The notes beneath the pieces were generated by a model. That model ran no database searches and was not told the DNA's origin. It saw only the letters and a list, made by a program, of their open reading frames with translations. Of a DNA stretch of 64,000 bases, positions 1-8,379 are shown in pieces; within the stretch, counting starts at the first letter, position 1; every line of letters starts with the position of its first letter. Source of the DNA: Bryobacteraceae bacterium CoA2 C42. Lineage in GTDB: Bacteria; Acidobacteriota; Terriglobia; Bryobacterales; Bryobacteraceae. The position numbers and the translations under genes were made by a program. The DNA lies in assembly GCA_019931245.1 (NCBI GenBank), contig JAINDL010000019.1, positions 62,001 to 126,000 of the forward strand. Reading direction: 5' to 3'.

Positions 1-87
1 GGCGACCGGGCGTCTCGGTTTGGCCATATGTCGATAGGTTCGGCGAAGTCGCGTAAACTCTCAGGTACGGGCGGTTTTTTGGTTTCG

Positions 88-756
88 ATGACGGATACTC
101 TGCGGGAACGATGGGACGAGGTACAGACGCGGATCGCCGCGGCCTGCGCCAGAGCGGGACGGCGCGAGAGCGAGGTGCTGCTGCTGGCGGTGACCAAGGT
201 CTTTCCGGCGAGCGTCATCGAAGAGGCCTACGCGCTGGGGATGCGCGAGTTCGGCGAGAACTACGTACAGGAGTTTGAAGGCAAGCGGCCGCTGCTGCCG
301 CCGCTCGCGGGGGCGCGGTTTCACCTGATCGGCCATCTGCAGTCGAACAAATCGAAGAAGGCCGCCGAGCTGTTCGATGTGGTGCAGACGGTGGATTCGG
401 CCAAGCTGGCGCGGCGGCTCGACGAGTGCGGCAAGCCGATGGAAGTGATGATTGAAGTGAAGCTGTCGGAGGAGGACGCCAAGCACGGCTGCGACCCCGC
501 GGCGCTGCCGGCGCTGGTGGAGGCGATCCGCGCCTGCCCCCATCTGCGGCTGACCGGGCTGATGACGATGCCTCCGTGGGACGAGGACGCCGAGCGGTCG
601 CGGCCTTATTTTGCGCGGCTGCGGGAGCTGGCGGCGGCGCACGGGCTGCCGCGGCTCTCGATGGGGATGTCGAACGATCTCGAAGTGGCGATTGCGGAGG
701 GTTCGACGATCGTGCGGGTGGGCACGGCGCTGTTCGGGCGCCGGAAGAAGCCGTGA
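88..756 (+). CDS. yggS: YggS/PROSC family pyridoxal-phosphate homeostasis protein
   Basis: A 222-residue protein of the YggS/YlmE/PROSC family. These are single-domain TIM-barrel proteins that bind PLP and buffer its cytosolic level without a known catalytic reaction. The PLP lysine lies in 'LAVTKVFP'. Further family hallmarks are 'FGENYVQE', 'HLIGHLQSNK', 'GLMTMPP' and the phosphate-binding end 'SMGMSNDLEVAI...VRVGTALFG'. An in-frame ATG exists at 28, but the family normally begins near 'MTDTLRERW', so the ATG at 88 was chosen; the length then fits the family. No strong ribosome-binding site is visible. Its stop overlaps the GTG start of the next gene, so the two are probably translationally coupled. 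The preceding 87 bases hold no recognisable feature. Confidence 0.93.
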   Translation: MTDTLRERWDEVQTRIAAACARAGRRESEVLLLAVTKVFPASVIEEAYALGMREFGENYVQEFEGKRPLLPPLAGARFHLIGHLQSNKSKKAAELFDVVQTVDSAKLARRLDECGKPMEVMIEVKLSEEDAKHGCDPAALPALVEAIRACPHLRLTGLMTMPPWDEDAERSRPYFARLRELAAAHGLPRLSMGMSNDLEVAIAEGSTIVRVGTALFGRRKKP

Positions 757-1784
757 CGGTTGGCTACTTTGCGCCGCTGCCGCCGGCGCGGAGCGGGGTG
801 GCGGATTATGCGGCGGACCTGCTGCCGCTGCTGCCGGCGCGAGTGAACGCGCCGGGCGATGTGAACCTGTATCACATCGGCAACAATCAACTGCACCGCG
901 ACATCTACGCGCGGGCGCTGCGGGAGCCGGGGGTGGTGGTGCTGCACGATGCGGTGCTGCACCATTTCTTTCTGGGTTCGTTGGGCGAGAGCGCTTACCT
1001 AGAAGAGTTTGTCTATAACTACGGGGAGTGGGCGCGGGAGCTGGCGGGGGAGTTGTGGCGGGACCGTTCGCGATCGGCGACCGATCCGCGCTACTTCCGT
1101 TATGGGATGCTGCGGCGGCTGGTGGAGCGTTCGCGGGTCGTGATTGTGCATAACGCGGAGGCGGCGCGGCGGGTGGGGGAGAAGGCGCGGGTGATTCCGC
1201 ACTATTTCAAGCCGCCGGTGCTGCCGGACGGCTGGCGGGTGGAGCGTTGGCGGGCGGAGCGGGGGCTGCGCCCGTCGACGATGCTGTTTGGGGTGATGGG
1301 GTATTTGCGGGAGTCCAAGCGGGTGCTGGGGGTGGTGCGGACGTTCCGGCGGCTGCGGGCGGCGGGGGTGGAGGCGGCAATGGTGTTGGCGGGGGAGATC
1401 GGGTCGACGGATTTAGAGAGGGCGCTCGAGTGGGAGGGGTTGCTGCGGGTGGGGCATATGGGCGAGGAGGAGTTCTGGCTGGTGGCGTCGGCGGTGGATG
1501 TGGTGGTGAATCTGCGGTATCCGGCGAGCGGGGAGACGTCGGGGATTGGGGTGCGGCTGATGGGCATCGGCAAGCCGGTGTTGACGAGCGACGGGGAGGG
1601 GTTGGGGGTGCCGGTGGGTGTGGGGGAGGAGGAGGGGCTGCTGGCGACGATGCGGCTGTTGGCGGCGGCGCCGGCGCGGACGCGGGATTACGGGTTGGTG
1701 CTGCGGGAACGGGTGGGGCGGGAGAATAGCTTGGCGCGGGTGGCGGCGGGGTATGAGGCGGTGCTGCGGGAGGCGGCTGGTTAG
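753..1784 (+). CDS. GT4-type glycosyltransferase
   Basis: A 343-residue GT-B-fold glycosyltransferase. The N-terminus 'GYFAPLPPARSGVADYA' is the usual opening of GT4 enzymes from polysaccharide clusters. The C-terminal half carries 'GVMGYLRESKR' and the donor-nucleotide region 'PASGETSGIG...GKPVLTSDGEG'. It probably transfers a sugar from a nucleotide donor to a surface glycan or glycolipid; the substrate cannot be read from sequence. The start is GTG at 753, inside the yggS stop (GTGA overlap). A longer in-frame opening from 576 would run antisense-like through yggS and was rejected. The 3' end overlaps the stop of the convergent helicase gene by three bases. The gene is very G-rich on the coding strand. 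Confidence 0.83.
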   Translation: MTVGYFAPLPPARSGVADYAADLLPLLPARVNAPGDVNLYHIGNNQLHRDIYARALREPGVVVLHDAVLHHFFLGSLGESAYLEEFVYNYGEWARELAGELWRDRSRSATDPRYFRYGMLRRLVERSRVVIVHNAEAARRVGEKARVIPHYFKPPVLPDGWRVERWRAERGLRPSTMLFGVMGYLRESKRVLGVVRTFRRLRAAGVEAAMVLAGEIGSTDLERALEWEGLLRVGHMGEEEFWLVASAVDVVVNLRYPASGETSGIGVRLMGIGKPVLTSDGEGLGVPVGVGEEEGLLATMRLLAAAPARTRDYGLVLRERVGRENSLARVAAGYEAVLREAAG

Positions 1785-4700
1785 GCGGCGCGCAGGGAGG
1801 CGGCGAGTTCGAAGAACCAGGCGGGCATGGGGCGCTCGAGGTCCCAGTAGATGCTCATCGGCCGGGAGCCGGTGAAGGAGACGAAGCGGAGCGGGCCGAG
1901 ATAGAGAAACGGCTCATCCGGACGGGTGCGCACGAAGAGCAAAAAGCGGGCCTGATTCTGCTGCTGCCGGATGTAGTGCTGGCCTTTGGCCGAGGCGGGC
2001 GTGGTGGTGCTTTGGGACTGCCAGTGGAAGCGGGTGCGGCTGACGGCAAAGTCTTCGTAGCGCGTGGTGGGAGAAAAGGCCTTGGCGGATTTATCGAGCG
2101 TGACGAAAAACAGTTCCGTGTTCTGGTCCTTGATCGGGAAGCATCCCGTTTGCGAGTGGCGGCTGCCAACGTCCTTTGAGCGGCCGAGGGCGACGAGCAC
2201 TTCATCCCGCATGTACTGGCGGTGCAGAAACAGCGGGCAGTTGGGGGCGGCCGGTTCCTCGCTGGCGTGCGTGGGGACGCGGTCGAGTTGGGCGGCGGCC
2301 AATTCGCGCAGCTCGAAGGCGAGAGCGGGGTCGGCCTGGAGCGGGGTCGCCCCGGCCTTGCGGGCCTCGTCGCCGAGCAGGCGGAAGGCGAGCATGTCGA
2401 GCATTCGTCGGTCAATGGGTTCGAGACGGGAGAGGTCTGTTTCCTGCAGTTGGCGATGCAACTGGAGGCGGCGGACGGAATCGACGTGGAGGATCCGCTC
2501 GAGGCGGTAAGGAGACGGGGCGAGTCCGGTAAGCCCGGCAGCCGCCAGCAGCGCGGTCCAGCCGCCCACGGATTTCTTGAACACGTCCGCGAGATCGTAG
2601 CCCGTTTCTTCGAGGAACTCGACGAGCGACGGCGTGCGGCCGAGCCCTTGGGTGAGGGATTGGAGTTCGGTAGAAAGACGAGTGAGACTGGTGCGGAGAC
2701 GGGCCTTGAGGTTGGCGAGGACGGCGGCGCGCGACTCCTGATCGAGACGGAAGTAGCAGTTGCCGGGCAGGCGCGTGATGCCGGTTTCGAGTTCGCGGAT
2801 GAGTTGGCGGCGGGTGCCGCCGAACAGCGCCGTATAGCGCTGGTCGAAACGGAACTCGCGCCGCTGGTTGCCGATGAAGTCGAGCACGAGGCAGCTCTGT
2901 TTGCCGGTATCGAGCCGCAGACCGCGGCCTAACTGCTGCAGGAAGACGGTAGCGCTTTCGGTGGGCCGGAGAAAGAGCACGCAATCGGCTTCCGGGATGT
3001 CGACGCCTTCGTTGAACAGGTCGACCGTGAACAGCAGGTTGATCTCCCGTCTACGCAGGCGGACGATGGCGGCGGCGCGTTCCTCTGCGGGGGTGCGGCT
3101 GGTGACGGCGACGGCGGGCATGCCGGCCTGGTTCGCCATCTCCGCCATGAACTCGGCATGCCGGATGCTGACGCAGAAGCCAAGAGCGCGGGCCCGCCTC
3201 CATTCGCCGTAGCGGACGGCGAACTGCCGGAGGATAAGATTGGCGCGGCGGACGTTGTGGAGATAGTGCTGTTCGAGTTCGGCGGTGGCGTAGGCGCCGC
3301 GGGACCAGGCGAGGGTGGACAGGTCGGTGCCGTCGTGGATGCCGTAGTAGTCAAATGGCACCAGATACTGGCGCTCCATGGCGTGCCAGAGGCGCATTTC
3401 GTCGGCGATGCGGTGGTTGAACCAGGGGAGGATGGACTCGCCGTCGGTGCGTTCAGGCGTGGCGGTGAGGCCGAGCAGGATGCGGGGTTGGAGGGCGGCG
3501 ATGAGTTCCCCGTAGCTGTCGGCGGGGACGTGGTGGGCTTCGTCGAGGACGGCGTAGTCCCAAAAGGCGGGGCCGTAGCGGGCGAGGAGTTCACGGGAGC
3601 GGAAGCTTTGGATGGTGGCGAACAGATAGTTGGCACTGGTGGGCTGGGCGCCCCCGGCGAGGAGGTCGCCGAAGGACTCGTCGCGGAGGACATGGCGAAA
3701 ACGGTCGCGGGCCTGCGCGAGGAGCTCTTCGCGGTGGGCGAGGAAGAGGAGCCGGGGGCGGGGGCCGGCGGCGGGTTGGCGGGCGTAGTCGAAGGCGGCG
3801 ATGAGCGTTTTGCCGGTGCCGGTAGGGGCGACGACGAGGTTGCGGAAGGAGCCGCGGTCGAGGCGGTCGGATTCGAGGCGGTCGAGGGTGGCCTGCTGGA
3901 AGGGGTGCGGTCGGAGATCGAAGAAAACCGGTGGGGCGTCGGGCCGGCGGCCCTGAGGAGCGCGGGCGGATTCGAGCGCGGCCTGGACACGGGCGCAGTG
4001 TTGGGGGTCGGCGGGGTCGAAGCGTTCAAACTCGTCATCGCACCAGAGGGATTCGAAGGCGCCGCGGAAACGATTGACGAGGTGGGGGGACTCGGCCTCG
4101 CTCAATTTGACGGTCCATTCGATGCCGTCCTCGAGGGCGGGGCCGGAGAGGTTGGCCGAACCGACGTAGACGCTGCTGAAGCCGTTATCGCGGTGGAAGA
4201 GCCAGGCTTTGGCGTGGAGCCGGCGGCGGCGGCCGTCGAGGGAGATGCGGAGTTCGACGTTGGGCAGGCGGGCGAGTTGTTCGATGGCGGCGAAATCGGT
4301 GGCGCCGATGTAGGTGGTGGTGAGGATGCGGACGGGGGCGCCACGGGCGGCAAGTTCCTGGAAGGCGGCTTCGAGGCGCTGCCAGCCGCGCCACTGGATG
4401 AAGCTGACGAGCATTGCGACGCGGTCGGAGGTGGCCAGTTCGCGTTCGAGTTCGAAGCCCAGGCGTGGTTCGTCGAGCGCGTTCATCAGGAGGCTGTGGG
4501 CGCTGAGGGGGGTGGTGGGCGGCTGGGGGGCTCGTTCGCCGCGGTAAATGGCGCGGAGGATTTCGCCTTCAGGAGGGAGGGCGTCGCCTCGGCCATCGGC
4601 GTCGGCATCGTCGTTGCGATCGGGATCCAGGTCGTCGTCCAGGCCGGCGGCGGCGGTGCGGAGGAATTGAAGTAACTGGTTGGTGAGGGCGAGTTGCTGC

Positions 4701-4900
4701 TGTTTCCGGGCATCGGAGGGGATGGCGCGGAGGGTGAGTTTGATCTGGCGGATCAGGTGGCGGGAGAGATACTCCGGGCAATCGGTTTCGTCGAGGGCAG
4801 CGAGGTCGGCGCGGAGACCGTGGGTGCTGATCTTTTGGAGAGCCTCGCGGAGACGGTTGGTCACGAGTTGGTCGTAGATTCCCTCTTTCGGCGGCGCCAT
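1781..4900 (-). CDS. PLD-like nuclease / DEAH helicase / DUF3427 protein
   Basis: A 1039-residue three-part protein. Residues about 135-285 form a phospholipase-D-like domain with one HKD half-site (H229-x-K231, then GSAN at 247-250). Residues about 325-690 are a superfamily-2 helicase core with Walker A 'APTGTGKT' (358-365), DEAH at 453-456, 'GLTATPERTD', and motif VI in 'LGRGLRLD'. The C-terminus from roughly 700 matches the DUF3427 type in position and character. Proteins with this architecture are predicted DNA processing or repair enzymes, and some occur near defence genes; the exact role is not established. A single HKD half suggests it dimerises to form the nuclease site. It stands alone, with no methylase or other restriction partner beside it. 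Confidence 0.88.
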   Translation of the reverse strand: MAPPKEGIYDQLVTNRLREALQKISTHGLRADLAALDETDCPEYLSRHLIRQIKLTLRAIPSDARKQQQLALTNQLLQFLRTAAAGLDDDLDPDRNDDADADGRGDALPPEGEILRAIYRGERAPQPPTTPLSAHSLLMNALDEPRLGFELERELATSDRVAMLVSFIQWRGWQRLEAAFQELAARGAPVRILTTTYIGATDFAAIEQLARLPNVELRISLDGRRRRLHAKAWLFHRDNGFSSVYVGSANLSGPALEDGIEWTVKLSEAESPHLVNRFRGAFESLWCDDEFERFDPADPQHCARVQAALESARAPQGRRPDAPPVFFDLRPHPFQQATLDRLESDRLDRGSFRNLVVAPTGTGKTLIAAFDYARQPAAGPRPRLLFLAHREELLAQARDRFRHVLRDESFGDLLAGGAQPTSANYLFATIQSFRSRELLARYGPAFWDYAVLDEAHHVPADSYGELIAALQPRILLGLTATPERTDGESILPWFNHRIADEMRLWHAMERQYLVPFDYYGIHDGTDLSTLAWSRGAYATAELEQHYLHNVRRANLILRQFAVRYGEWRRARALGFCVSIRHAEFMAEMANQAGMPAVAVTSRTPAEERAAAIVRLRRREINLLFTVDLFNEGVDIPEADCVLFLRPTESATVFLQQLGRGLRLDTGKQSCLVLDFIGNQRREFRFDQRYTALFGGTRRQLIRELETGITRLPGNCYFRLDQESRAAVLANLKARLRTSLTRLSTELQSLTQGLGRTPSLVEFLEETGYDLADVFKKSVGGWTALLAAAGLTGLAPSPYRLERILHVDSVRRLQLHRQLQETDLSRLEPIDRRMLDMLAFRLLGDEARKAGATPLQADPALAFELRELAAAQLDRVPTHASEEPAAPNCPLFLHRQYMRDEVLVALGRSKDVGSRHSQTGCFPIKDQNTELFFVTLDKSAKAFSPTTRYEDFAVSRTRFHWQSQSTTTPASAKGQHYIRQQQNQARFLLFVRTRPDEPFLYLGPLRFVSFTGSRPMSIYWDLERPMPAWFFELAASLRAA

Positions 4901-4934
4901 TCCTGCTTAGTGTTACATAGCGGCGGCGGGTAAG

Positions 4935-5285
4935 TTACTTCCGCAGGATCTTGTCGAGCGCCTTCCCTTTAGCTAGTTCGTCGACGAGTTTGTCGAGGTA
5001 ACGGATCTGCCGCAGGGTGGGATCGGCAATGGCCTCGACGCGATGGCCGCAGATGAGGCCGGTAATCTTCGCGGCGTTGGGGTGGGGTTGCGGGGCTTGC
5101 GCGAAGAAGGTTTCAAGATCGACCTCGGCGGCGATCTGCTGCCGCAGGACCGTTTCGCTGTAGCCGGTGAGCCAGTGGAGGATAGCGTGTAACTCCTCCC
5201 GCGAGCGCCCTTTGCGTTCCGCTTTCGCGAGATAACAGGGGTAGACCCGGGCGAAGGGCATCCGGAAGAGTTTCGCGTTGTCCAT
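4935..5285 (-). CDS. DUF2200 family protein
   Basis: A 116-residue protein matching DUF2200 over its full length. Family marks are 'FRMPFARVYPCYLAKAERKG', 'LHWLTGY', 'KITGLICGHRVE' and the C-terminal 'RYLDKLVDELAKGKALDKIL'. The function is unknown. It is a small soluble protein with no signal peptide or membrane segment. It lies 34 bases upstream of the PLD-helicase gene on the same strand, so the two may share a transcript. The start is the ATG that gives the normal family N-terminus. Confidence 0.9.
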   Translation of the reverse strand: MDNAKLFRMPFARVYPCYLAKAERKGRSREELHAILHWLTGYSETVLRQQIAAEVDLETFFAQAPQPHPNAAKITGLICGHRVEAIADPTLRQIRYLDKLVDELAKGKALDKILRK

Positions 5286-5384
5286 GGACCAAATGTCTCA
5301 GAAGGACGCCCTAATACCACCGCTCCGTGTAGCTTGCCTTCCGAACCGTGCTGGCGGGCAACGGCTCACTAGATGGTGCGGATT

Positions 5385-5460
5385 TGGTGGACCTGAAGGG
5401 ATTCGAACCCTTGACCTCTTCCATGCCATGGAAGCGCGCTCCCAACTGCGCCACAGGCCC
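5385..5460 (-). tRNA. tRNA-Ala (GGC)
   Basis: Read on the minus strand, a full cloverleaf is present. The seven-base acceptor stem GGGCCTG pairs with CAGGTCC, with one G-T pair. The anticodon arm is CTTCC-ATGGCAT-GGAAG, giving anticodon GGC. The T arm contains GGTTCGAATCC. The discriminator is A and the CCA end is encoded in the DNA (plus-strand TGG at 5385-5387). The 100 bases between it and the DUF2200 gene show no other feature. Confidence 0.96.
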
Positions 5461-5501
5461 ACTCCTGGACAACCCTTTTAGAATACCATCAGAGGAGAGC
5501 C

Positions 5502-6065
5502 GTGACAAGAGACGAAGCCTGGAAGATTGTCTGTGAATTTGTGCAGTCCGATGGATTGCGAAAACATATGCTCGCCGTCGAAGCCTGCATGGTGGCCTAC
5601 GCCCGCCAGCAGGGTGGCGACCCGGAGACCTACGCCGTCACCGGCCTGCTCCACGATTTCGACTGGGAGGTCCACCCAAACCTCCCCGACCACCCGACCA
5701 AAGGCGAACCCATCCTCGCCAGCCGGGGTGTTTCGGCCGAAATCCGCCGCGCCATCCTTTCTCACGCCGACTTTACGGGGGTGCGGCGCGAGTCGCTCCT
5801 TGAGAAGACGCTATTTGCGTGCGACGAACTCGCCGGCTTCCTGACCGCCTGCTCCTACGTCAAACCCAACCGCAGCATCCACGAAGTCGACGTCAAGTCC
5901 GTGCGCAAGAAGCTCAAAGATAAGGCCTTCGCCCGCGCCGTCAACCGCGACGATGTTGTCAACGGTGCGGCCGAACTCGGCGTCGACCTCGATGCTCACA
6001 TCGAATTCTGCATCGGCGCCCTGCGCGACCGGGCAGAGTTGCTAGGATTGCAGGGTACGGTGTAA
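5502..6065 (+). CDS. HD-domain hydrolase
   Basis: A 187-residue HD-superfamily protein. The first metal ligand lies in 'RKHMLAVEACM', the HD doublet in 'GLLHDFDWEVHP', and later histidines in 'AILSHADF' fit the HD helix bundle. Stand-alone HD proteins of this kind are metal-dependent phosphohydrolases of undefined substrate. The start is GTG at 5502, preceded by a good ribosome-binding site (AGAGGAGA) at 5491-5498. The stop is only four bases before the selenocysteine tRNA, so readthrough transcription into that tRNA is likely. Confidence 0.88.
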   Translation: MTRDEAWKIVCEFVQSDGLRKHMLAVEACMVAYARQQGGDPETYAVTGLLHDFDWEVHPNLPDHPTKGEPILASRGVSAEIRRAILSHADFTGVRRESLLEKTLFACDELAGFLTACSYVKPNRSIHEVDVKSVRKKLKDKAFARAVNRDDVVNGAAELGVDLDAHIEFCIGALRDRAELLGLQGTV

Positions 6066-6069
6066 TCGC

Positions 6070-6164
6070 GGAAGCCACGCTTGGCCGGTGCTGGGCCTGG
6101 TCTTCAAAACCAGTGTGCGTCGCGTTAGCGGCGCGGTGGGTTCGACTCCCACTGGCTTCCGCCA
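6070..6164 (+). tRNA. selC: tRNA-Sec (selenocysteine, anticodon TCA)
   Basis: A 95-base tRNA with the features of bacterial tRNA-Sec. The acceptor stem has eight base pairs (GGAAGCCA with TGGCTTCC). The anticodon arm is CTGGT-CTTCAAA-ACCAG, giving TCA, which reads UGA. A long variable arm is present with a seven-pair stem (GCGTCGC / GCGGCGC, one T-G pair). The T arm is GTGGG-TTCGACT-CCCAC. The discriminator is G and CCA is encoded at 6162-6164. The D arm looks short. It implies that the host inserts selenocysteine, so selA, selB, selD and UGA-containing selenoprotein genes should exist elsewhere; none is in this window. It lies between the HD gene and the permease in the same direction. Confidence 0.95.
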
Positions 6165-6178
6165 CCTCCTCGCCCTTT

Positions 6179-6925
6179 GTGCCGGAACTCCCTCTTTGGA
6201 AATGGCTCCTCGGCGCCGCCTGCGCCTTCTCGATCGGCGTCGCCAAAACCGGCGTTCCCGGCTTGGGCATTCTCGCCGTGCCGCTATTCGTCGTCACCGT
6301 CGGTGACGCCCGCCTTTCGGCCGCCTGGCTGCTGCCGCTGCTGATCGCCGCCGACTGCTACGCCGTGATCGTCTACCGCAAAAAGGCGGCCGCCAACGCG
6401 CTGTTTTCGCTGCTGCCCTGGGTGATGGCCGGCATGGCCGCCGGCGCGGCCGTCCTGGTCTACCCGGACGCGGTGATCCGTCCGCTGGTGGGCTCAATAA
6501 CCCTGGCCATGCTGCTGCTTTTTCTCTGGCGCCTGCGCTTTGCCACCGGTGCGCCGCCCGCCGGATGGTGGTTCTCGGGCTTTTTCGGCACCTCGGCGGG
6601 CTTTGCGACGATGGTGGCCAACGCCGCCGGGCCGATCATGAACATCTACCTGCTCTCGCGCCGGCTGTCGCGCGAAGAGTTCGTTGCCACGGGCGCCTGG
6701 TTCTTCTTCTTCATCAATCTCACCAAGGTTCCCGTCTACGCCTACCACGGCCTGTTCAGCGTGCCGGGGCTGCTGTTTGACTCCGTGCTACTGCTCCCGA
6801 CCCTGGCCGGCGCCATGGTGGGCCGCAAGCTGATCTCCCGGATTCCCGAAAAGGTCTTCCTGACCGCGGTGATCGTGCTCGCGTTCCTGGCGACGATTCT
6901 GCTGTTTCTGCCCGCGCGGCGCTAA
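6179..6925 (+). CDS. TauE/SafE (DUF81) family membrane permease
   Basis: A 248-residue integral membrane protein with about seven or eight hydrophobic segments. The first is 'LPLWKWLLGAACAFSIGVAK', followed by the typical 'GVPGLGIL' turn. TauE/SafE proteins are predicted exporters or importers of sulfite, sulfonates or other sulfur compounds, but few substrates are proven. The start chosen is GTG at 6179. The longer reading from 6113 would begin inside the selenocysteine tRNA and is not credible. It begins 14 bases after the tRNA and may be expressed from the same transcript. Its 3' end overlaps the convergent sulfatase gene by four bases. A sulfur or selenium substrate is suggested only by context. 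Confidence 0.85.
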   Translation: MPELPLWKWLLGAACAFSIGVAKTGVPGLGILAVPLFVVTVGDARLSAAWLLPLLIAADCYAVIVYRKKAAANALFSLLPWVMAGMAAGAAVLVYPDAVIRPLVGSITLAMLLLFLWRLRFATGAPPAGWWFSGFFGTSAGFATMVANAAGPIMNIYLLSRRLSREEFVATGAWFFFFINLTKVPVYAYHGLFSVPGLLFDSVLLLPTLAGAMVGRKLISRIPEKVFLTAVIVLAFLATILLFLPARR

Positions 6926-8337
6926 ACGGGCGGCGTCGGCGCCTCGACTCCCGTTAGCCCCTGGTCGGCCTGCGCCGGCTGATAGCCCGGGTTCGGCGTG
7001 GGCATGGCTGCCTTGACCTGCTTACGCCACTTGCCGAGGGCCTGTTTCAGCTTCTCGGCCACATCGCCGTGCTGATTCAACAGATTCCGCTTTTCGCCGG
7101 GGTCCCGCGCCAGGTTGTACAGTTCGACGCGGCTGTCCTCGTAGAACTCAATCAGCTTCCAGTCGCCGTCGCGCACGGCCCCGCCCGGCGCTCCGCCCTG
7201 ATTCGAGTAGTGCGGATAGTGCCAGAAGAGCGGCCGCGGCTTGAGCGGCTGCTGCGCGAGAGGCGGCACGAGACTGACGCCATCGAGTCCCTTGGGCGCG
7301 GGCACCCCGGCGAGTTCGCAAACGGTGGGCGCAAAGTCGATGCTGGATACCGGCGTGGCGTTGACCCCTTTAGCCACCCCCGGCCCCGCGGCGAGAAACG
7401 GCACGCGAATGCCGCCTTCGTACAGATGTCCCTTGCCGGCGCGCAACGGCGCGTTGTCCGTCACCGGGTCTTTCGCCTTGCCTTCAAAGCGCAGGCCGCC
7501 ATTGTCGCCGGTGAGCAGGAAGACGGTATCCTCCGCCCGGCCTAACTCCCGGAGTTTTGCCCGCAGGCGGCCGACCGAGTCGTCGAGCGTCTCCATCATG
7601 GCAGCGTAGACCGGATTGCCCGTGAGTCCCATGAATTCGATCTTTTTGCGGTACTTTTCAACCAGCGCGGCCGGGGCCTGCAGCGGGGTGTGGACGGCGA
7701 AGTGGGGGAAGTAGAGGAAGAACGGGCTGCCCTGAGCCGCGGCGAGGAACTTTTCGGCTTCGGTGGTCAGGGCGGCGGTCAACAGGTCGTCTTTGGTTCC
7801 GCCCTCGAGGTTCGGCAGGGCAAACGGACCGAAGTAGCCGGGGGGCGAGCCTTTGTCGGTGCCGGCCACGTTGCGGTCGAAGCCCTGTTGTTCGGGGCCG
7901 AAGCCGGCGCCGCCGAGGTGCCATTTGCCGATGCTCGCTGTTTTGTAACCGGCGGGGCGGAGAAGTTCGGCGAGGGTGGTTTCGGCGAGCGGGAGTTGCT
8001 GAGCGAAGGCCGGGGTGAGGAGTTTGGCGGTGGGCCACTGCTTGCGGCCGGGGATCCAATCGGTCAACTGCAGGCGCGCCGGGTACTTGCCGGTCATCAG
8101 GGCGGCGCGGGAGGGCGAGCAGACGGGGCAGGCGGCGTAGGCGTGGGTGAAGCGCATGCCGTCCCGGGCGAGGGCGTCGAGGTGGGGCGTCTCGTGATAG
8201 GGATGGCCGGTGCAGCCGAAGTCGCGCCAGCCGAGATCGTCGACGTAGACCAGGACCACGCTCCGCCGGGCGGGCGCGGCCGCGAGTTTGGCGGCAAAAA
8301 TGCTTGTCAGGAACGTGCGGCGAGAAACATTCGTCAT
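6922..8337 (-). CDS. Tat-exported sulfatase (arylsulfatase family)
   Basis: A 471-residue sulfatase of the alkaline-phosphatase fold. The N-terminus 'SRRTFLTSIFAAKLAAAPA' is a twin-arginine signal, so the enzyme should be folded in the cytoplasm and exported. Calcium ligands are visible in 'VYVDDLGWRDFG' and in 'LTGDNGG'. The active-site motif is CSPSR, the cysteine-type sequence converted to formylglycine. The substrate may be a sulfated polysaccharide or ester. No formylglycine-generating enzyme lies in the window. The ATG at 8337 gives a normal signal; the divergent DUF58 gene starts 42 bases away, so both promoters must lie in that short gap. Confidence 0.92.
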   Translation of the reverse strand: MTNVSRRTFLTSIFAAKLAAAPARRSVVLVYVDDLGWRDFGCTGHPYHETPHLDALARDGMRFTHAYAACPVCSPSRAALMTGKYPARLQLTDWIPGRKQWPTAKLLTPAFAQQLPLAETTLAELLRPAGYKTASIGKWHLGGAGFGPEQQGFDRNVAGTDKGSPPGYFGPFALPNLEGGTKDDLLTAALTTEAEKFLAAAQGSPFFLYFPHFAVHTPLQAPAALVEKYRKKIEFMGLTGNPVYAAMMETLDDSVGRLRAKLRELGRAEDTVFLLTGDNGGLRFEGKAKDPVTDNAPLRAGKGHLYEGGIRVPFLAAGPGVAKGVNATPVSSIDFAPTVCELAGVPAPKGLDGVSLVPPLAQQPLKPRPLFWHYPHYSNQGGAPGGAVRDGDWKLIEFYEDSRVELYNLARDPGEKRNLLNQHGDVAEKLKQALGKWRKQVKAAMPTPNPGYQPAQADQGLTGVEAPTPPV

Positions 8338-8379
8338 TTACGGCACCGGAAACCCTTGATCATACGTCAGAATCAGTAC

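Noticed and set aside
1..27. Possible start of a minus-strand gene (ATG at 27, 'MAKPRRPVA')
   Set aside because: Only nine codons are visible, with no ribosome-binding site, so it cannot be supported.
3158..4675. A 505-codon plus-strand open frame opposite the PLD-helicase
   Set aside because: It is a low-complexity Gly/Ala/Glu translation, an antisense shadow of a well-supported gene.
6113..6178. An N-terminal extension of the permease reaching back into the selenocysteine tRNA
   Set aside because: The bases belong to the tRNA variable and T arms; GTG at 6179 gives a normal membrane-protein start.
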